Shown: positions 34,094 to 43,555, counted from the first letter of the stretch. The stretch is 64,000 nucleotides of DNA from Myxococcus xanthus (GCF_006402735.1 NZ_CP017174.1:7792001-7856000), one strand, 5' to 3'. Made by a program: numbers and translations. The notes: a model not told the origin generated them from the sequence alone.

Positions 34094-37000
34094 TCAGAAG
34101 ACGTCGGGACGCGGAAGGACTTGCGCGGGATAGACGAGCACGTGTCCCCCTTCGTCGAAGAAGGCCGGGTCGTGGCTGGAATTCACCTGGGTGGGACCAC
34201 CCACCGTGGCGATGGACTGCCCCATGGAGACAAGCGGCGCATTGCATCGCTGAGGGAGCGCGGGAGCGTGCTTGGAGCAGGTCGTCCCCACCTTGTATGA
34301 CTCAGGACATGGCGCGGGCGGGCCACCACAGGTGGGGCAAGGCGGGCCCATGGGGAATTCCTTGCTGCATTTCAGACACCAGTTGAAGCCAAGCGGAGGA
34401 GGCGCTGGGGGATAGGGATGTACGAGGCAGGGCATGGTATTGGTACAGCCGCCCACCCCACACTGCCACCTTTGCCAGGCGTAGCCGCACAGATGCCGCG
34501 CCTCGGTCGGACCGTGAGTCGGGCAGTCCCCGGGCGCGCTCCGCGTCTTGTTACAGCCGACGCACCACCGCAGTTCCTTGTCATGGGTGCAAAGGCCCGG
34601 CACGGTCGCATGCATGGCCGGATGGTCATCGCAGGAGTAGGCGCCATCCGTCACGCGTGCCACCGATGCGCACCGCTGACCATCGACGTTGAACACCAGA
34701 CCGGGCCGCGGGGCCCCTTTCCAGGTGCACAGCTTCCCACGGCCAATGGACATGCCGAACGACGGGATGAGCTGGACCTGCACCCGCGGGTCGCCAGCCA
34801 CTGCGCCAGGGGCCTGCGGCCCGAATGGGGGAACGGGGCTGTTCCCCCCGTGGTAGAAAAGGTCCAACCGGTTCATGGCGTGGTCCAGGCAGACTTCCAG
34901 GCCCAGGGTGACGCCATCCACGGTGACCACCGAGCCACCTCCGTCGCCCGACAGGTTGATTTCCGACCCGACGCGGTTCGGCCGGTTCAACCAGGTGGCT
35001 CCCAGCCCCACCCGGTTGGGGCTCGCCGCCGGTACGTCCGTGGAGCCTTCCGTGGGAAGCGCCAGCCTGTCCGTGGCGCCATGGACTTCGATACGCCGGC
35101 CCAAGCCCGTCGCGTCGAACCAGGCATTGGCATTGTGGGAGTTGGGTCCCACGAAATCGATGGCGGAGACATACTCCTTGTAGACGGCGGCCCCTTTCAG
35201 CCCCTGGCTGAGCAGGGGTGCTGGCCAGCCCTTCTGGACCATGACGACGTTGAAGATTTCCGTCGACTTGGGCTCGACGAGCTCCGCCGACCCGCTGGCG
35301 AAGCCCGCCTTCTTGTTCGCCAGCGTGAGGCGGTACCGGCCCGCCCCCAGCGGCACACACCCCTTGATGTCGTCCTCTTCGGGCCCCGTGCGCAGCTTCC
35401 ACGGTGCAGCAGGCGCGGCGCCCGACGACGGGATGAAGATGCGAGAGCACACCCTGGAGTTGACCACGACCTCCGTGCAGGCCCCCGTCTGGTCAACGGT
35501 GTCAATCCAAGCCACGGGCTCGGACAACACGACAGGGCCTGGAGCAAGGCCGCTCTTGCCGTCCACGGTGAGCTGGTACTCGTCGGGCGTGAGCGTCGTC
35601 GCGACGCCCTTGAGTGCGTGGTTCTTCCCAACCCCACGCACCTTCCAGGTCGTGTCGGGAGGGCGCGAAAGCGTGACCGTGAGGACGTCATCCACGCCGG
35701 TCGTGTCGGCATCGAGGAGGACCGCGTGGACCTGCCCCTCCCCGCCATGTGTGAGCGGCGTCCCGGTGGGCGCCCCCGTTACCGCATCCAACTCCTCGTG
35801 CGGGAGGTAGCCGATGGCGCTGCCAAACACGAAGAGCCAGTCTGCATACTCCGGCTTGTCCGTCTCCTGCCGGAGCTGCCGCGTGACGTCCCAGAGCTTC
35901 TCGACCGGATATCCACCGTCCTTTCCTCGGAAGTAGAACTCCGGCGCCATGAACAACTTGAGGACGTTCTCCTCGGGACGTACGTGGCCATCCGCCGCCG
36001 CGAGCCGAATGGCATCCTTCATCACATCGCAGCGCTTCTGGATGTCGACGTCCGGGTCCGCGTCGCCCAGGTAGTCGATTCCGGGTCCAGGCACGCGAGG
36101 CTTCGTCCCCGGCTTGACGTTGAAGGCGATGAACTGCACCTGCGCATAGTCGAAGGCGCGGACCTGGGTGGGCATCACGGCCAGCGCGAGGCCCAGCGGT
36201 TCGTCTTCGTCACTGTGCGCCTGGAGCTGCACCCGGTAGGGCAACTGGTCGCGGCGAATCGCGGCCTTGTCCCACGTCTTCCGCGCATCCTTCAGGAACT
36301 CGTAGCGTTTCCGGGTCCGGAGCTGCTGCTCGTCCAGGGGCGCGAAGAACACCACGTTGTCGTCCTTGTCCCAGACGACGAGTTGCCCCCGCTTGAGCTT
36401 GCCGTGGTCGCCTTGCAGCTCCCACGAGACACTCAGCGTGTCCTCGTCGAGCTCGGGGTCCGCGCCCTTGACGGGCTTCCAGCGTGGAGCGAACGGCGCC
36501 AGGAGGATTTTCGCCGCGTTGTCCCGGTCATCCTTGTAGTACCGAACCAGCACGTCATAGGGCGCGCAGCCGTGGTGGATGAAGGTCCCCGTGCCCTCCC
36601 GCTTCAGCACGCCCTGCGTGGCCTCGCTCTCCCCTTTCCAGTCCGGGAGCTTCTGGGCCACGGCGGGCGGCCGCCTGTCAGCGACCTCGTAGCATTTGCG
36701 CCGGCGCAACAGGTGCGTGGAGCCCGCCTCCGTCGCATCCGTGTCGCAGGCCACCTGCCCGCCCTGGGGCGAAAGCGAGTGATACCCATGGGCGTGGACC
36801 TCGAAGTCCACCTTGTCGGCACTGGAGGCAACACCTTCCAGCACGTACTCCGCTTCGCAGGTGCCGGAGGAAGGCAGGAACCACCGGGTGAGCTTGCGGA
36901 TGGACACCGCCGGAGCAGGAAACCGTCGCCGCACCTGCACGGTGTGCTCCGTGTCCAGGGCGAGCGGCGCGGCGGGCTTCCACGGCTCGGGTTTGTGAAT

Positions 37001-37246
37001 GAAGGGCTTCGGTCCAAGCGCGGGGTCGAGCAGCGACGCGAGTGGGTCCGTCTCCGGCCTGGCGCAACCCACGAGCTCGACCAGCGCGCGGTTGATTTCC
37101 ACCGGGACGAGGGTGCCCCAGTTGTAGAGGGCCACGTCGTTCAACCGGCCGCTGAGGCCGTTCGTGTCGAGCAACTCACCCAGCGTCTGCGGGTGCGTCA
37201 CATCAATCTTGTTGGAATCCGACCGGAGGGCGAAGACAGGAGGCAT
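34094..37246 (-). CDS. Large nitrilase-fold protein with C-terminal zinc-ribbon cysteines, candidate secreted effector
   Basis: This is a 1050-residue cytosol-type sequence with no signal peptide. A carbon-nitrogen hydrolase core can be traced: Glu436 in FMAPEFYF, Lys690 in AAVYKEYVSA and Cys786 in GLEVCLDH. These are the three catalytic positions of nitrilases, with an extra 150-180 residues between the Glu and Lys strands. Residues 1-400 form an unrecognised N-terminal region (EINRALVELVGCARPE and on). Residues about 925-1020 hold CxxC pairs (CVGC, CLKC, CPTC) like zinc ribbons. Upstream, coupled genes include a small protein of a type often found by VgrG/PAAR effector genes, so I infer an effector or toxin. 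GGAGGG lies before the ATG. Biochemical activity is untested. Confidence 0.6.
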   Translation of the reverse strand: MPPVFALRSDSNKIDVTHPQTLGELLDTNGLSGRLNDVALYNWGTLVPVEINRALVELVGCARPETDPLASLLDPALGPKPFIHKPEPWKPAAPLALDTEHTVQVRRRFPAPAVSIRKLTRWFLPSSGTCEAEYVLEGVASSADKVDFEVHAHGYHSLSPQGGQVACDTDATEAGSTHLLRRRKCYEVADRRPPAVAQKLPDWKGESEATQGVLKREGTGTFIHHGCAPYDVLVRYYKDDRDNAAKILLAPFAPRWKPVKGADPELDEDTLSVSWELQGDHGKLKRGQLVVWDKDDNVVFFAPLDEQQLRTRKRYEFLKDARKTWDKAAIRRDQLPYRVQLQAHSDEDEPLGLALAVMPTQVRAFDYAQVQFIAFNVKPGTKPRVPGPGIDYLGDADPDVDIQKRCDVMKDAIRLAAADGHVRPEENVLKLFMAPEFYFRGKDGGYPVEKLWDVTRQLRQETDKPEYADWLFVFGSAIGYLPHEELDAVTGAPTGTPLTHGGEGQVHAVLLDADTTGVDDVLTVTLSRPPDTTWKVRGVGKNHALKGVATTLTPDEYQLTVDGKSGLAPGPVVLSEPVAWIDTVDQTGACTEVVVNSRVCSRIFIPSSGAAPAAPWKLRTGPEEDDIKGCVPLGAGRYRLTLANKKAGFASGSAELVEPKSTEIFNVVMVQKGWPAPLLSQGLKGAAVYKEYVSAIDFVGPNSHNANAWFDATGLGRRIEVHGATDRLALPTEGSTDVPAASPNRVGLGATWLNRPNRVGSEINLSGDGGGSVVTVDGVTLGLEVCLDHAMNRLDLFYHGGNSPVPPFGPQAPGAVAGDPRVQVQLIPSFGMSIGRGKLCTWKGAPRPGLVFNVDGQRCASVARVTDGAYSCDDHPAMHATVPGLCTHDKELRWCVGCNKTRSAPGDCPTHGPTEARHLCGYAWQRWQCGVGGCTNTMPCLVHPYPPAPPPLGFNWCLKCSKEFPMGPPCPTCGGPPAPCPESYKVGTTCSKHAPALPQRCNAPLVSMGQSIATVGGPTQVNSSHDPAFFDEGGHVLVYPAQVLPRPDVF

Positions 37247-37258
37247 GGACGCCCTCCG

Positions 37259-38221
37259 TTACGGGTTCAAGGCAATGAACTCGAAGACTTCGGGGGCACC
37301 GTCGTCCTCGAGTTCGAGTGCGTCGAGCGTCAACGCGGTCTGAGGCCCATTCACCAGGGGAATGTCCGCACTGACGCCCTGGTCGAGCACCCACTCCTTT
37401 GGCGAGGCACTCGGCGGCCATTGGACGGTGACGTGCGGCCGGTCGACGGGCGCCGTCGTCCCGTCGGGCCGCTGGAGCTGGACGGCGAGCTTGAACTGTC
37501 CCAGCCGCTGGACCTGGAAGTGGAAGTGAGGCCGGCCCGCGGGGATATCCAGCACAGGTGCGGCGTCCAGCAACTGGCCCGTGGCGGAATAGAGCTGGAA
37601 CTTGCCGCCTCCCGCGAAGCGCAGGGCGAGCGGATAGGACCCGGGCACCAGCGGTTCCCCGCTCCATCCCGCCAGGCCCGAGGTCCCCGTGGCCTGAGCC
37701 AGGGGATGGGCATCCCCCAGCATGAGTTCCACGCCGCTGACGCCCGCGGCATCGTGCTTCCATTGCAGCAGGAACTCGGGGCGCGCCCCCACTTCGACTG
37801 GGACCAGGCACACCGGGCAGGTGTTCAAGAGCACCGGCTGCTCCCGGGCCCCTGGATTCAGGAGCAGGTCGTCCACCGCCGAGAGGCCATCCACCGTGAC
37901 GGTGTAGGCCCCCGCATCCAAGGGCAGGAACCGAGCCACGCCGTCGCCTTGCGTCGCGGCCGTCATGTCATCCACGGCGTAGCGCAGGACGCGGCCCTTG
38001 GGCTGCATGGACTTGCTGCGGTGCGGATCGTACACGGGAGGAATGAGCCGTATGGCACGTCCCGACAGCGACACCTGGACCTGCCCCAGCATCTCCTGGG
38101 TGTCTGTCCGATAGACGAGCACCAACAGTCCCGTCCGGTGCTCGGCACAGGGAAGGGTCGAAGTCCCCACGACGGTCGACGCGGTCTTCTCCGCGGCCTT
38201 CAGGGCGGCGTCGAGATTCAT
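37259..38221 (-). CDS. Protein of unknown function with prealbumin-like beta domains, in effector operon
   Basis: The protein has 320 residues and no signal peptide. One segment, GVARFLPLDAGAYTVTVDGL, has the look of a carboxypeptidase-regulatory/SpaA-type beta-sandwich. A second, LVPGSYPLALRFAGGGKFQLY, is similar. A CPVC pair (NTCPVCLVPV) could bind zinc. The ATG overlaps the upstream stop (38218-38221) and GGGGGAAGG precedes it. The nitrilase-fold gene begins 12 bp after its stop. It may be a chaperone or carrier part for the large protein; this is inference from gene order only. Confidence 0.6.
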   Translation of the reverse strand: MNLDAALKAAEKTASTVVGTSTLPCAEHRTGLLVLVYRTDTQEMLGQVQVSLSGRAIRLIPPVYDPHRSKSMQPKGRVLRYAVDDMTAATQGDGVARFLPLDAGAYTVTVDGLSAVDDLLLNPGAREQPVLLNTCPVCLVPVEVGARPEFLLQWKHDAAGVSGVELMLGDAHPLAQATGTSGLAGWSGEPLVPGSYPLALRFAGGGKFQLYSATGQLLDAAPVLDIPAGRPHFHFQVQRLGQFKLAVQLQRPDGTTAPVDRPHVTVQWPPSASPKEWVLDQGVSADIPLVNGPQTALTLDALELEDDGAPEVFEFIALNP

Positions 38222-38583
38222 CCTTCCCCCTGGCGCGCCTGAGCCAGCTCCAAGCGCGCATAGATGAGATTGAGCTTCTCGGAAGCCGGCCGCCGAGCGT
38301 CCGAGAGCAGGTCTCCCATCCAGCGGGTGGCTGGCGCCTTCTCGAACCCGGGTCCGTATTCGATGAACAAGAAGACGTACAACGTCACCTCACGGGCGTC
38401 CGTGATGCCGTGACGCTCGGCATGGGCGATGCCATCCTCCACCGCGCCGCGCAGGGCCCGGGCATCCTGGAGCCGCACGTCTCCCGGAAACACCGAGGGC
38501 AGGCTTTGGAGCGTCTCCTCGATGAAGCGCTCGCGCCCTTGCGCGTTCATGAAAGCCATCTGCTCCGGACGGATTCTCAGCAT
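38218..38583 (-). CDS. Small protein of the LRIRxEQ type often found in type VI effector operons
   Basis: This protein of about 121 residues begins MLRIRPEQM and continues FIEETLQSLPSVFPGDVRLQDARALRGAVEDGIAHAERHGITDAREVTLYVFLFIEYGPGF. From memory this pattern (LR-x-EQ start, FP at about 40, a helical G-I-x-A-x-x-HGI-x-x stretch) marks small proteins encoded beside VgrG/PAAR effector genes in many Proteobacteria. Their role is unproven. It is the first gene of a three-gene operon, coupled by ATGA. No good ribosome site precedes 38583. No structural type VI genes are in this window. Confidence 0.65.
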   Translation of the reverse strand: MLRIRPEQMAFMNAQGRERFIEETLQSLPSVFPGDVRLQDARALRGAVEDGIAHAERHGITDAREVTLYVFLFIEYGPGFEKAPATRWMGDLLSDARRPASEKLNLIYARLELAQARQGEG

Positions 38584-38713
38584 GGCGGGCACGGAGGCTA
38601 TCAACAGCCCCAAAGCAGGAATAGAAGTAATCGAAGTAAAATCAATGCTCTTGGAATGCCACTTCCAGCCTGCCCTGCCGGAGGGCTTCGCGCCGGGACT
38701 ACAGTGCGCGGCC

Positions 38714-39205
38714 ATGACAACCCGATTCCACCTGCGGTCCCTCTCCATGGGCCTGGCACTGTTCCTGGCGGGCCCCGCGGGCAGCGTCTCCGCCGCACCG
38801 AAGGCCGCCGCGCCGAAGGTGACCATCAGCGACATCCAGGCCCAGGTCTACGACCGGCAGCAGGGCGCCGTGGTCGCGACGGATGCGGCTTCCGACCCCT
38901 ACGGGATGAACGTGGACGCCTTCATCGTCGTGAAACTCCAAGGGACCTATGAGGGTGACGCGCCGCTGAAGCTGAAGCTGCTGGTCAGCGCGCCCAAGGA
39001 GTCCTCCGAAGCGGCGGGTGACCGGCCTGCTTGGAAGGTGACTCAGACGCGCGAGCTGGCGGTGCTCGCGGAGAATGGCGTCACGCAGGTGCCCTTCATC
39101 CTCCCGTACCACTGCGCCACCAAGGTCAAGGTGACGGCCACGCTGACGGGCGGTGGACTCAAGGACAGCAAGACGCTCGACACATCCTTCCCCTGCGCCG
39201 AGTAG
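38714..39205 (+). CDS. Small secreted protein, function unknown
   Basis: This 163-residue protein has a signal peptide (SMGLALFLAGPAGSVSA) and a single predicted beta-sandwich domain (KVTISDIQAQVYDRQQGAVVA, FIVVKLQGTYEG, LKLKLLVSAPKE, KVKVTATLTGGG). Two cysteines (YHCATK and FPCAE) probably form a disulfide. It is divergent from the effector-like operon across about 130 bp. It ends 25 bp before the spermidine-synthase-like gene. No family is recognised. Confidence 0.65.
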   Translation: MTTRFHLRSLSMGLALFLAGPAGSVSAAPKAAAPKVTISDIQAQVYDRQQGAVVATDAASDPYGMNVDAFIVVKLQGTYEGDAPLKLKLLVSAPKESSEAAGDRPAWKVTQTRELAVLAENGVTQVPFILPYHCATKVKVTATLTGGGLKDSKTLDTSFPCAE

Positions 39206-39230
39206 CCCGTATGCTCGGGGCGTGAGGTGG

Positions 39231-40160
39231 ATGCGTCAGGCAGGACAAGCGTGGGGCCCGAGGCCCTGGAGGACGGCACTCGCCAGCTCCGCCCGGTGGC
39301 AACCGAAGGAGCCTTCACGAGCGAGGCAGCGCCACCGAAGCGTCGTGGCCCTGGCGCGCGTCTCCCGCGCCTTCGAGTTTCCCCGCACGATTCTGCACGT
39401 CGCGCAGTCCGCCAGTGGTCCCATCATCGTCAGTGAGGACGACGAGGGCCGCCGCTACCTCCAGTTCGGGTGGATTGGCGCCTTCCAGAGCGCGATGTGG
39501 CCAGGTTTCCCTCTGCGCCTGGAGCTGGACTACACGCGAGCGGTGGCGGCGACGCTGGCCTTCGTGCCCGAGCCCTCGCGCCTGCTCGTCGTAGGACTGG
39601 GAGGCGGCACCATCCCCACCTTCCTCCGCGCGGTGCTCCCGCACGCGCACATCGACGCGGTGGAAATCCAGCCCCAGGTGCTGGACATGGCCCGGCGCTA
39701 CTTCGACTTCCACGAGGACGAGGCCCTGCACGCCCATCTCACGGACGGACGGCGTTTCATCGAATCACCCGGGGCGCCATATGACGTCATCATCCTGGAT
39801 GCCTACGGCACGCGAAGCATCCCGCCGGCGCTGGCGACGCAGGAGTTCCTGCGGGCCACGCAGGCGAGGCTGACGCCGGACGGGGTGGTGGTGGGCAACG
39901 TGCTCCGGACGTCAGGCCGGCCCGGCTCGCTGATGGACCCACTGTGGAAGGCCAGCTTCCCCCAGCTCTATGCCTTCGACGTGAAGGCATCGGACAACCG
40001 CATCCTCGTGGGGCTGCCCCATGCGCACAGGCCCCTTCGGGCGGAGCTGCTGGCACGCGCCGGGCGGCTCGCGCGCGAGTGGGGCGTGCCCTTCAACCTC
40101 CGCGCGCGGGTGGCCCGCCGTGTGAGCCGAAGCCGCCTCCCCGCGAGCGGCCGCGGCTGA
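39231..40160 (+). CDS. Spermidine synthase-like methyltransferase-fold protein
   Basis: This 309-residue protein has a Rossmann fold of the polyamine aminopropyltransferase superfamily. It shows motif I LLVVGLGGGTIPTFL, acidic motif II AVEIQPQVLDMA and DGRRFIE-x-YDVIILDAY. The lid residues of true spermidine synthases are not obvious, and the first 65 residues are Arg-rich and poorly conserved. Such proteins are often annotated as fused or orphan spermidine synthases of unknown substrate. A GTG at 39222 is an alternative start. It lies 25 bp after the secreted-protein gene. Confidence 0.8.
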   Translation: MRQAGQAWGPRPWRTALASSARWQPKEPSRARQRHRSVVALARVSRAFEFPRTILHVAQSASGPIIVSEDDEGRRYLQFGWIGAFQSAMWPGFPLRLELDYTRAVAATLAFVPEPSRLLVVGLGGGTIPTFLRAVLPHAHIDAVEIQPQVLDMARRYFDFHEDEALHAHLTDGRRFIESPGAPYDVIILDAYGTRSIPPALATQEFLRATQARLTPDGVVVGNVLRTSGRPGSLMDPLWKASFPQLYAFDVKASDNRILVGLPHAHRPLRAELLARAGRLAREWGVPFNLRARVARRVSRSRLPASGRG

Positions 40161-40166
40161 CGCGCC

Positions 40167-41474
40167 CTACTCCTGGACGAAGCGCTCTCCTTCGAGCCGG
40201 AACAACGCGCCGACAGGGGCATCCAGGATGGCCTCCAGGGCCTTGAACCGGGCCACGAGGACGCGCAACGGCACCACCGTGAAGTTCGACGGCTCGTCCA
40301 TGTAGGCCTCATCCTCGACACCCGATGAGAAGGCCCAGCCGCTGTCCTCGGACGCGTGCGGCGTCATCCGCTCGGCGAAGCGGATGGGCTCTCCGTCATC
40401 CAGGATGGTCCGGCTGACAATCGCACCCCGCTGAAGCAACTGGAGGCGGCGCATCATCTTCTGCCGCTGTTCGGTCCCCAGCTCCACCCGGATGCGGACC
40501 GTGTGGCCCCGCGCGTCCAGGTGCCGGCTGACGTTGAAGATGCCATCACCCCAGCGATTGCCACATCCGACGACGCGCGCACCGTCGAGCACGAGCATCC
40601 CCGTGTCCTCCGGACTCTCGCGCAGCTGTGCATTCAGGCGTTCGAGGTTGCAGTGCGGCCGGTAGTCGACGCCAACGGCGAGAGACTCGGCTTCGATGCG
40701 CGCCTGCAACGGCGTCGCCTTCTCCCCCACGCGTTCCATGGGCAGGTCCTTCCAGCCGAACAGCCCGTTACCGAAGTCACTGGCGCCCAGCTCCCGGGCG
40801 AGCGCTGGCGCGTCCTCACCGCGGAAGACATAGTCCGCCAGCCCATCGAGCGGCTCCCACATCCGGAAGTGTCCCAACGGTCCGAGCCCCGCGAACAGCA
40901 GCTGGCCATGGTCCACCATCACCCCCGCCACCTCCTCCGACCGGACGGGCTCCGCCGTGTCATCCACGACGATGTCGATGGATTGCCAACGCCCCTCGAA
41001 CGCGCCCCGCGGCATGGGAATGCCCCAGACACGCAGGCTCCGCTCGCGGGGCAGTCCACCCGCCGCCACGGCCCAGAGGCCGTTGTACTTCACCACGCCC
41101 AGGCCTCCTCCATGTTCGACGGCAAGCCGGGCTCGCTCGGCATGAGGGATGCGCGTTGGCATCACCTCCGCGCGGGCATCCAAGCCATTCTCCCGGGCGA
41201 ACAGGGCGAAGTGCGCCATGGCGTCTTCGGGGTCCGTCCGATCGAACAAGAACCGGGCGTCGAACTCGCGGTCATAGGCACGCCCGGCCGCCGCCGCATC
41301 AGCGCCCGTGAGGCGCAAGTCGTACTGCGCGGGGTCCTTCTTCCTCGGAGACGCCGGCTCCGCATCGTGACGCCAGAAGCGCGCAAGTCCCGGGTCGAGG
41401 ATGACGAGCACGCCCTCGGGAAGGTCGACTTCGCCCAGCAGCACGGGCGCCAGAGTCACTGCGGATTTCACCAT
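40167..41474 (-). CDS. DUF2185 (Imm33-like) C-terminal domain protein
   Basis: The protein has 435 residues. The last 90 match the DUF2185/Imm33 pattern: GAIVSRTILDDG, DSGWAFSSGVEDEAYMDEPSN, VPLRVLVARF and LDAPVGALFRLEG. This family is predicted to neutralise polymorphic toxins in contact systems. The first 70 residues recall DUF4241-type sequences (LLGEVDLPEGVLVILDPG), and the middle region (GVMVDHGQLLFAGLGPLGHF) is unrecognised. There is no signal peptide. It is convergent with the spermidine-synthase-like gene and lies about 3 kb from the putative effector operon. A link between them is possible but unproven. Confidence 0.65.
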   Translation of the reverse strand: MVKSAVTLAPVLLGEVDLPEGVLVILDPGLARFWRHDAEPASPRKKDPAQYDLRLTGADAAAAGRAYDREFDARFLFDRTDPEDAMAHFALFARENGLDARAEVMPTRIPHAERARLAVEHGGGLGVVKYNGLWAVAAGGLPRERSLRVWGIPMPRGAFEGRWQSIDIVVDDTAEPVRSEEVAGVMVDHGQLLFAGLGPLGHFRMWEPLDGLADYVFRGEDAPALARELGASDFGNGLFGWKDLPMERVGEKATPLQARIEAESLAVGVDYRPHCNLERLNAQLRESPEDTGMLVLDGARVVGCGNRWGDGIFNVSRHLDARGHTVRIRVELGTEQRQKMMRRLQLLQRGAIVSRTILDDGEPIRFAERMTPHASEDSGWAFSSGVEDEAYMDEPSNFTVVPLRVLVARFKALEAILDAPVGALFRLEGERFVQE

Positions 41475-41744
41475 CAGACCACTCTAGCTTCAGCGCGGAC
41501 GCACACACTTCCGAAAGGCGCAGGCCGCACCTCAAGCGCCAGACGCGGCTCCGGCAGCCCAACTCCAGCCGAGCGCAAGCACTGCTCAATAACCAAATTT
41601 CGAGAATTAGACTGACATTGCGCATTCCGGCTCATTTGTGCGAATTTGAACTGCGGGGCTTGAAGCCAAACAAATCCACAGTTGGCCCTCAACCCAAGGC
41701 CATGAGCGCAGCGGCCTCCAGAACGCCCCGAACGTGAGAACATC
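41475..41744. other. 270-bp AT-richer intergenic region
   Basis: This divergent region between the DUF2185 gene and a frameshifted lipoprotein gene contains an AT-rich patch at about 41585-41690 that probably includes promoters for both. I see no clear inverted repeat or sigma-54 site. Confidence 0.3.
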
Positions 41745-43012
41745 CATGAATAGGAAACCTGACGTCTACACACTCATCCTGACATCCTGGGCCGCCCTGG
41801 CCGGCGGATGTGGCACGCCCAGCGAGCCCCCCCTCCTCCACGGCTTCCACGGAGGCTGGCTTCACAGCCCAGGTTGAGGAGGCGAACGAATCCTCCGAGG
41901 ACGTATCCACAGAAGGGCTCGACACCGCGCTGTCCAGCTCAGCCACGGTGCTGGGGCGCTTCTCGCGCTACTGCGGCAAGGTCAACAGCCACCAGTCTCC
42001 TGGGGGCGCCTGGACGGAGGACCCTGACTGCACCTCGGGCTGCAACATCGGCGGCCTCTCCTACTGCCAGAAGTTCTGGCCGGGCTCCACCGCCATCCGC
42101 CAGGTCTCCGTCTCCTCGAAGCCCAACAATGCCTGGCGGACGGCCGGCTGTGGCTTCATCGTCGACGACTACGACGGCACCGACGAGTTCGAATGTGTGG
42201 CCAACTCCCCCTTCGCCACCGTGATGGCGCAGGAACAGCTCAAGGGCGAATCAGGTGGCGACAAGTGCAACCCGTCGCTGCCCGCCTATCAATTGCTGAC
42301 GGTGGGAAGCGGGTTCAACAAGGAAGGCACCACGCAGTTCGGTGACCGGCGCTTCATCTTCAAGACGAAGAAGCTCAACCTCTTTCTGTTCCGCTCCATC
42401 TCCATCAAGGGGAAGCTCCAGCGCAGGAAGAAGGCGCTCTTCGTGAAGTACTGGGGCCCGTCGTATGCGGATGAAATCGTTGTCGGCTTCGACAACATGG
42501 ACCTGCATACCAGCTACATCTTCCCCACACCGCAAACCTACAACACGCTCTTCAAGCCGAACTTCACGAAGCTCGTCAAGTTCAAGCTAGGCAACTGGCT
42601 GTTCGACGCGATGAACATCGACGTCAACATCAACGCCCTCCGCTTCAACCTCACTCAGGCGCAGATCAACTCCTTTGTGAACAGCCAGCTCAACCAATTC
42701 ATCGGAGGCCAACTCAACAACGTGTGGGCTGGCATCGAACGAGGAATCATCAACGCAATCGACGCGTCCTACATCACCCGGTACGCGGAATACACCAAGA
42801 AGGTCAACTCACTGAAAGAGCAGAACCGGTTCCGCATGACGCTCGGAAAGGCCGAGAAGCACCAGGGCTACAGCCACAAGAACAGCTGGACCTTCGACTG
42901 GAACGTGGCGATCGGCCAGAGCACGTACTCGTACGACATGAAGGCCGGCAGCTTCCTGGGCCGCGCCAGGGTCGGCTGCAGCTGGCACGGAATCCGGATC
43001 GTGCGGCAGTAA
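41745..43012 (+). pseudogene. Lipoprotein gene with a C7 frameshift near its start
   Basis: From ATG 41745 the frame encodes a lipoprotein signal (VYTLILTSWAALAGGC) and GTPSEPP, then shifts out of frame at a run of seven C (41827-41833). With six C the reading continues as SSTASTEAGFTAQ into a 400-residue domain that is otherwise intact. That domain has YCGKVNSHQSPGGAW, an ECVANSP segment and Asn-rich strands such as MNIDVNINALRFNLTQ. An internal GTG at 41810 would give a protein without a signal. The gene is broken, phase-variable, or the base count is an assembly error. The domain is not recognised; the C-terminal part looks like a repeated beta or helical secreted domain. Confidence 0.65.
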
Positions 43013-43025
43013 TGCGTTGAAAGCG

Positions 43026-43052
43026 GCCCCCTGCCCCGTACGGACAGGGGGC
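43026..43052. terminator. Hairpin between convergent genes
   Basis: GCCCCCTG and CAGGGGGC pair around 11 nt that contain a nested CCGTACGG palindrome. It lies 13 bp after one gene and 26 bp before the end of the opposing PhnB-like gene. Confidence 0.55.
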
Positions 43053-43078
43053 GGCACCACCCCGTGCCGTCGGGCAAC

Positions 43079-43555
43079 CTACCTGCCCGCTCCGTCGTAC
43101 GCGCGCTGCAAGCCCTGGATATCGAGCTTCACCATGCCCAGCATGGCTTCCATCACCCGGCGCGCCTTCTCCGGGTCCTTGTCATTCAGCATCGTCCCCA
43201 GCACGGACGGGATGATTTGCCAGGACAGGCCGAAGCGGTCCTTGAGCCAGCCACATTGCTGCGTCTGGCCTCCTCCCTCCAGGAGCTTCGACCACAGCTC
43301 ATCCACCTCTTCCTGCGTCTGACAGTCCACGAACAGGGAGATGGCCTCGGTGAACTTGTAGTGAGGCCCTCCGTTCAGCGCCATGAACCGCTGTCCATGA
43401 AGCTGGAACGTGCCAGAAACGACCGGCGCGGTGTCCGAATCCCCGGCGCGGTTGAGGCTGAGAATCTTCGCGTCCTTCTTGAAGACGGACACGTAGAACT
43501 TCATCGCTTCTTCCGCGTTGCCGTCGAACCACAGGAAGGGCGTGATCTTCTGCAT
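43079..43555 (-). CDS. PhnB-like VOC-family protein
   Basis: This 158-residue vicinal-oxygen-chelate fold protein of the PhnB / 3-demethylubiquinone methyltransferase-like group begins ITPFLWFDGNAEEAMKFYVSVF and has LNGGPHYKFTEAISLFVDC and DRFGLSWQIIPSVLG. Members are often stress-linked or bind small ligands, and few have known enzymatic roles. It lies 34 bp downstream of a TetR gene on the same strand and is very likely its target. Confidence 0.88.
   Translation of the reverse strand: MQKITPFLWFDGNAEEAMKFYVSVFKKDAKILSLNRAGDSDTAPVVSGTFQLHGQRFMALNGGPHYKFTEAISLFVDCQTQEEVDELWSKLLEGGGQTQQCGWLKDRFGLSWQIIPSVLGTMLNDKDPEKARRVMEAMLGMVKLDIQGLQRAYDGAGR

Noticed and set aside
34418..38242. Plus-strand open frame of 1274 codons opposite the effector-like operon
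   Set aside because: The translation is Arg/Gly/His/Val-rich without domains, and it lies antisense to three genes with ribosome sites, an ATGA overlap and a catalytic triad. It is a high-GC shadow.
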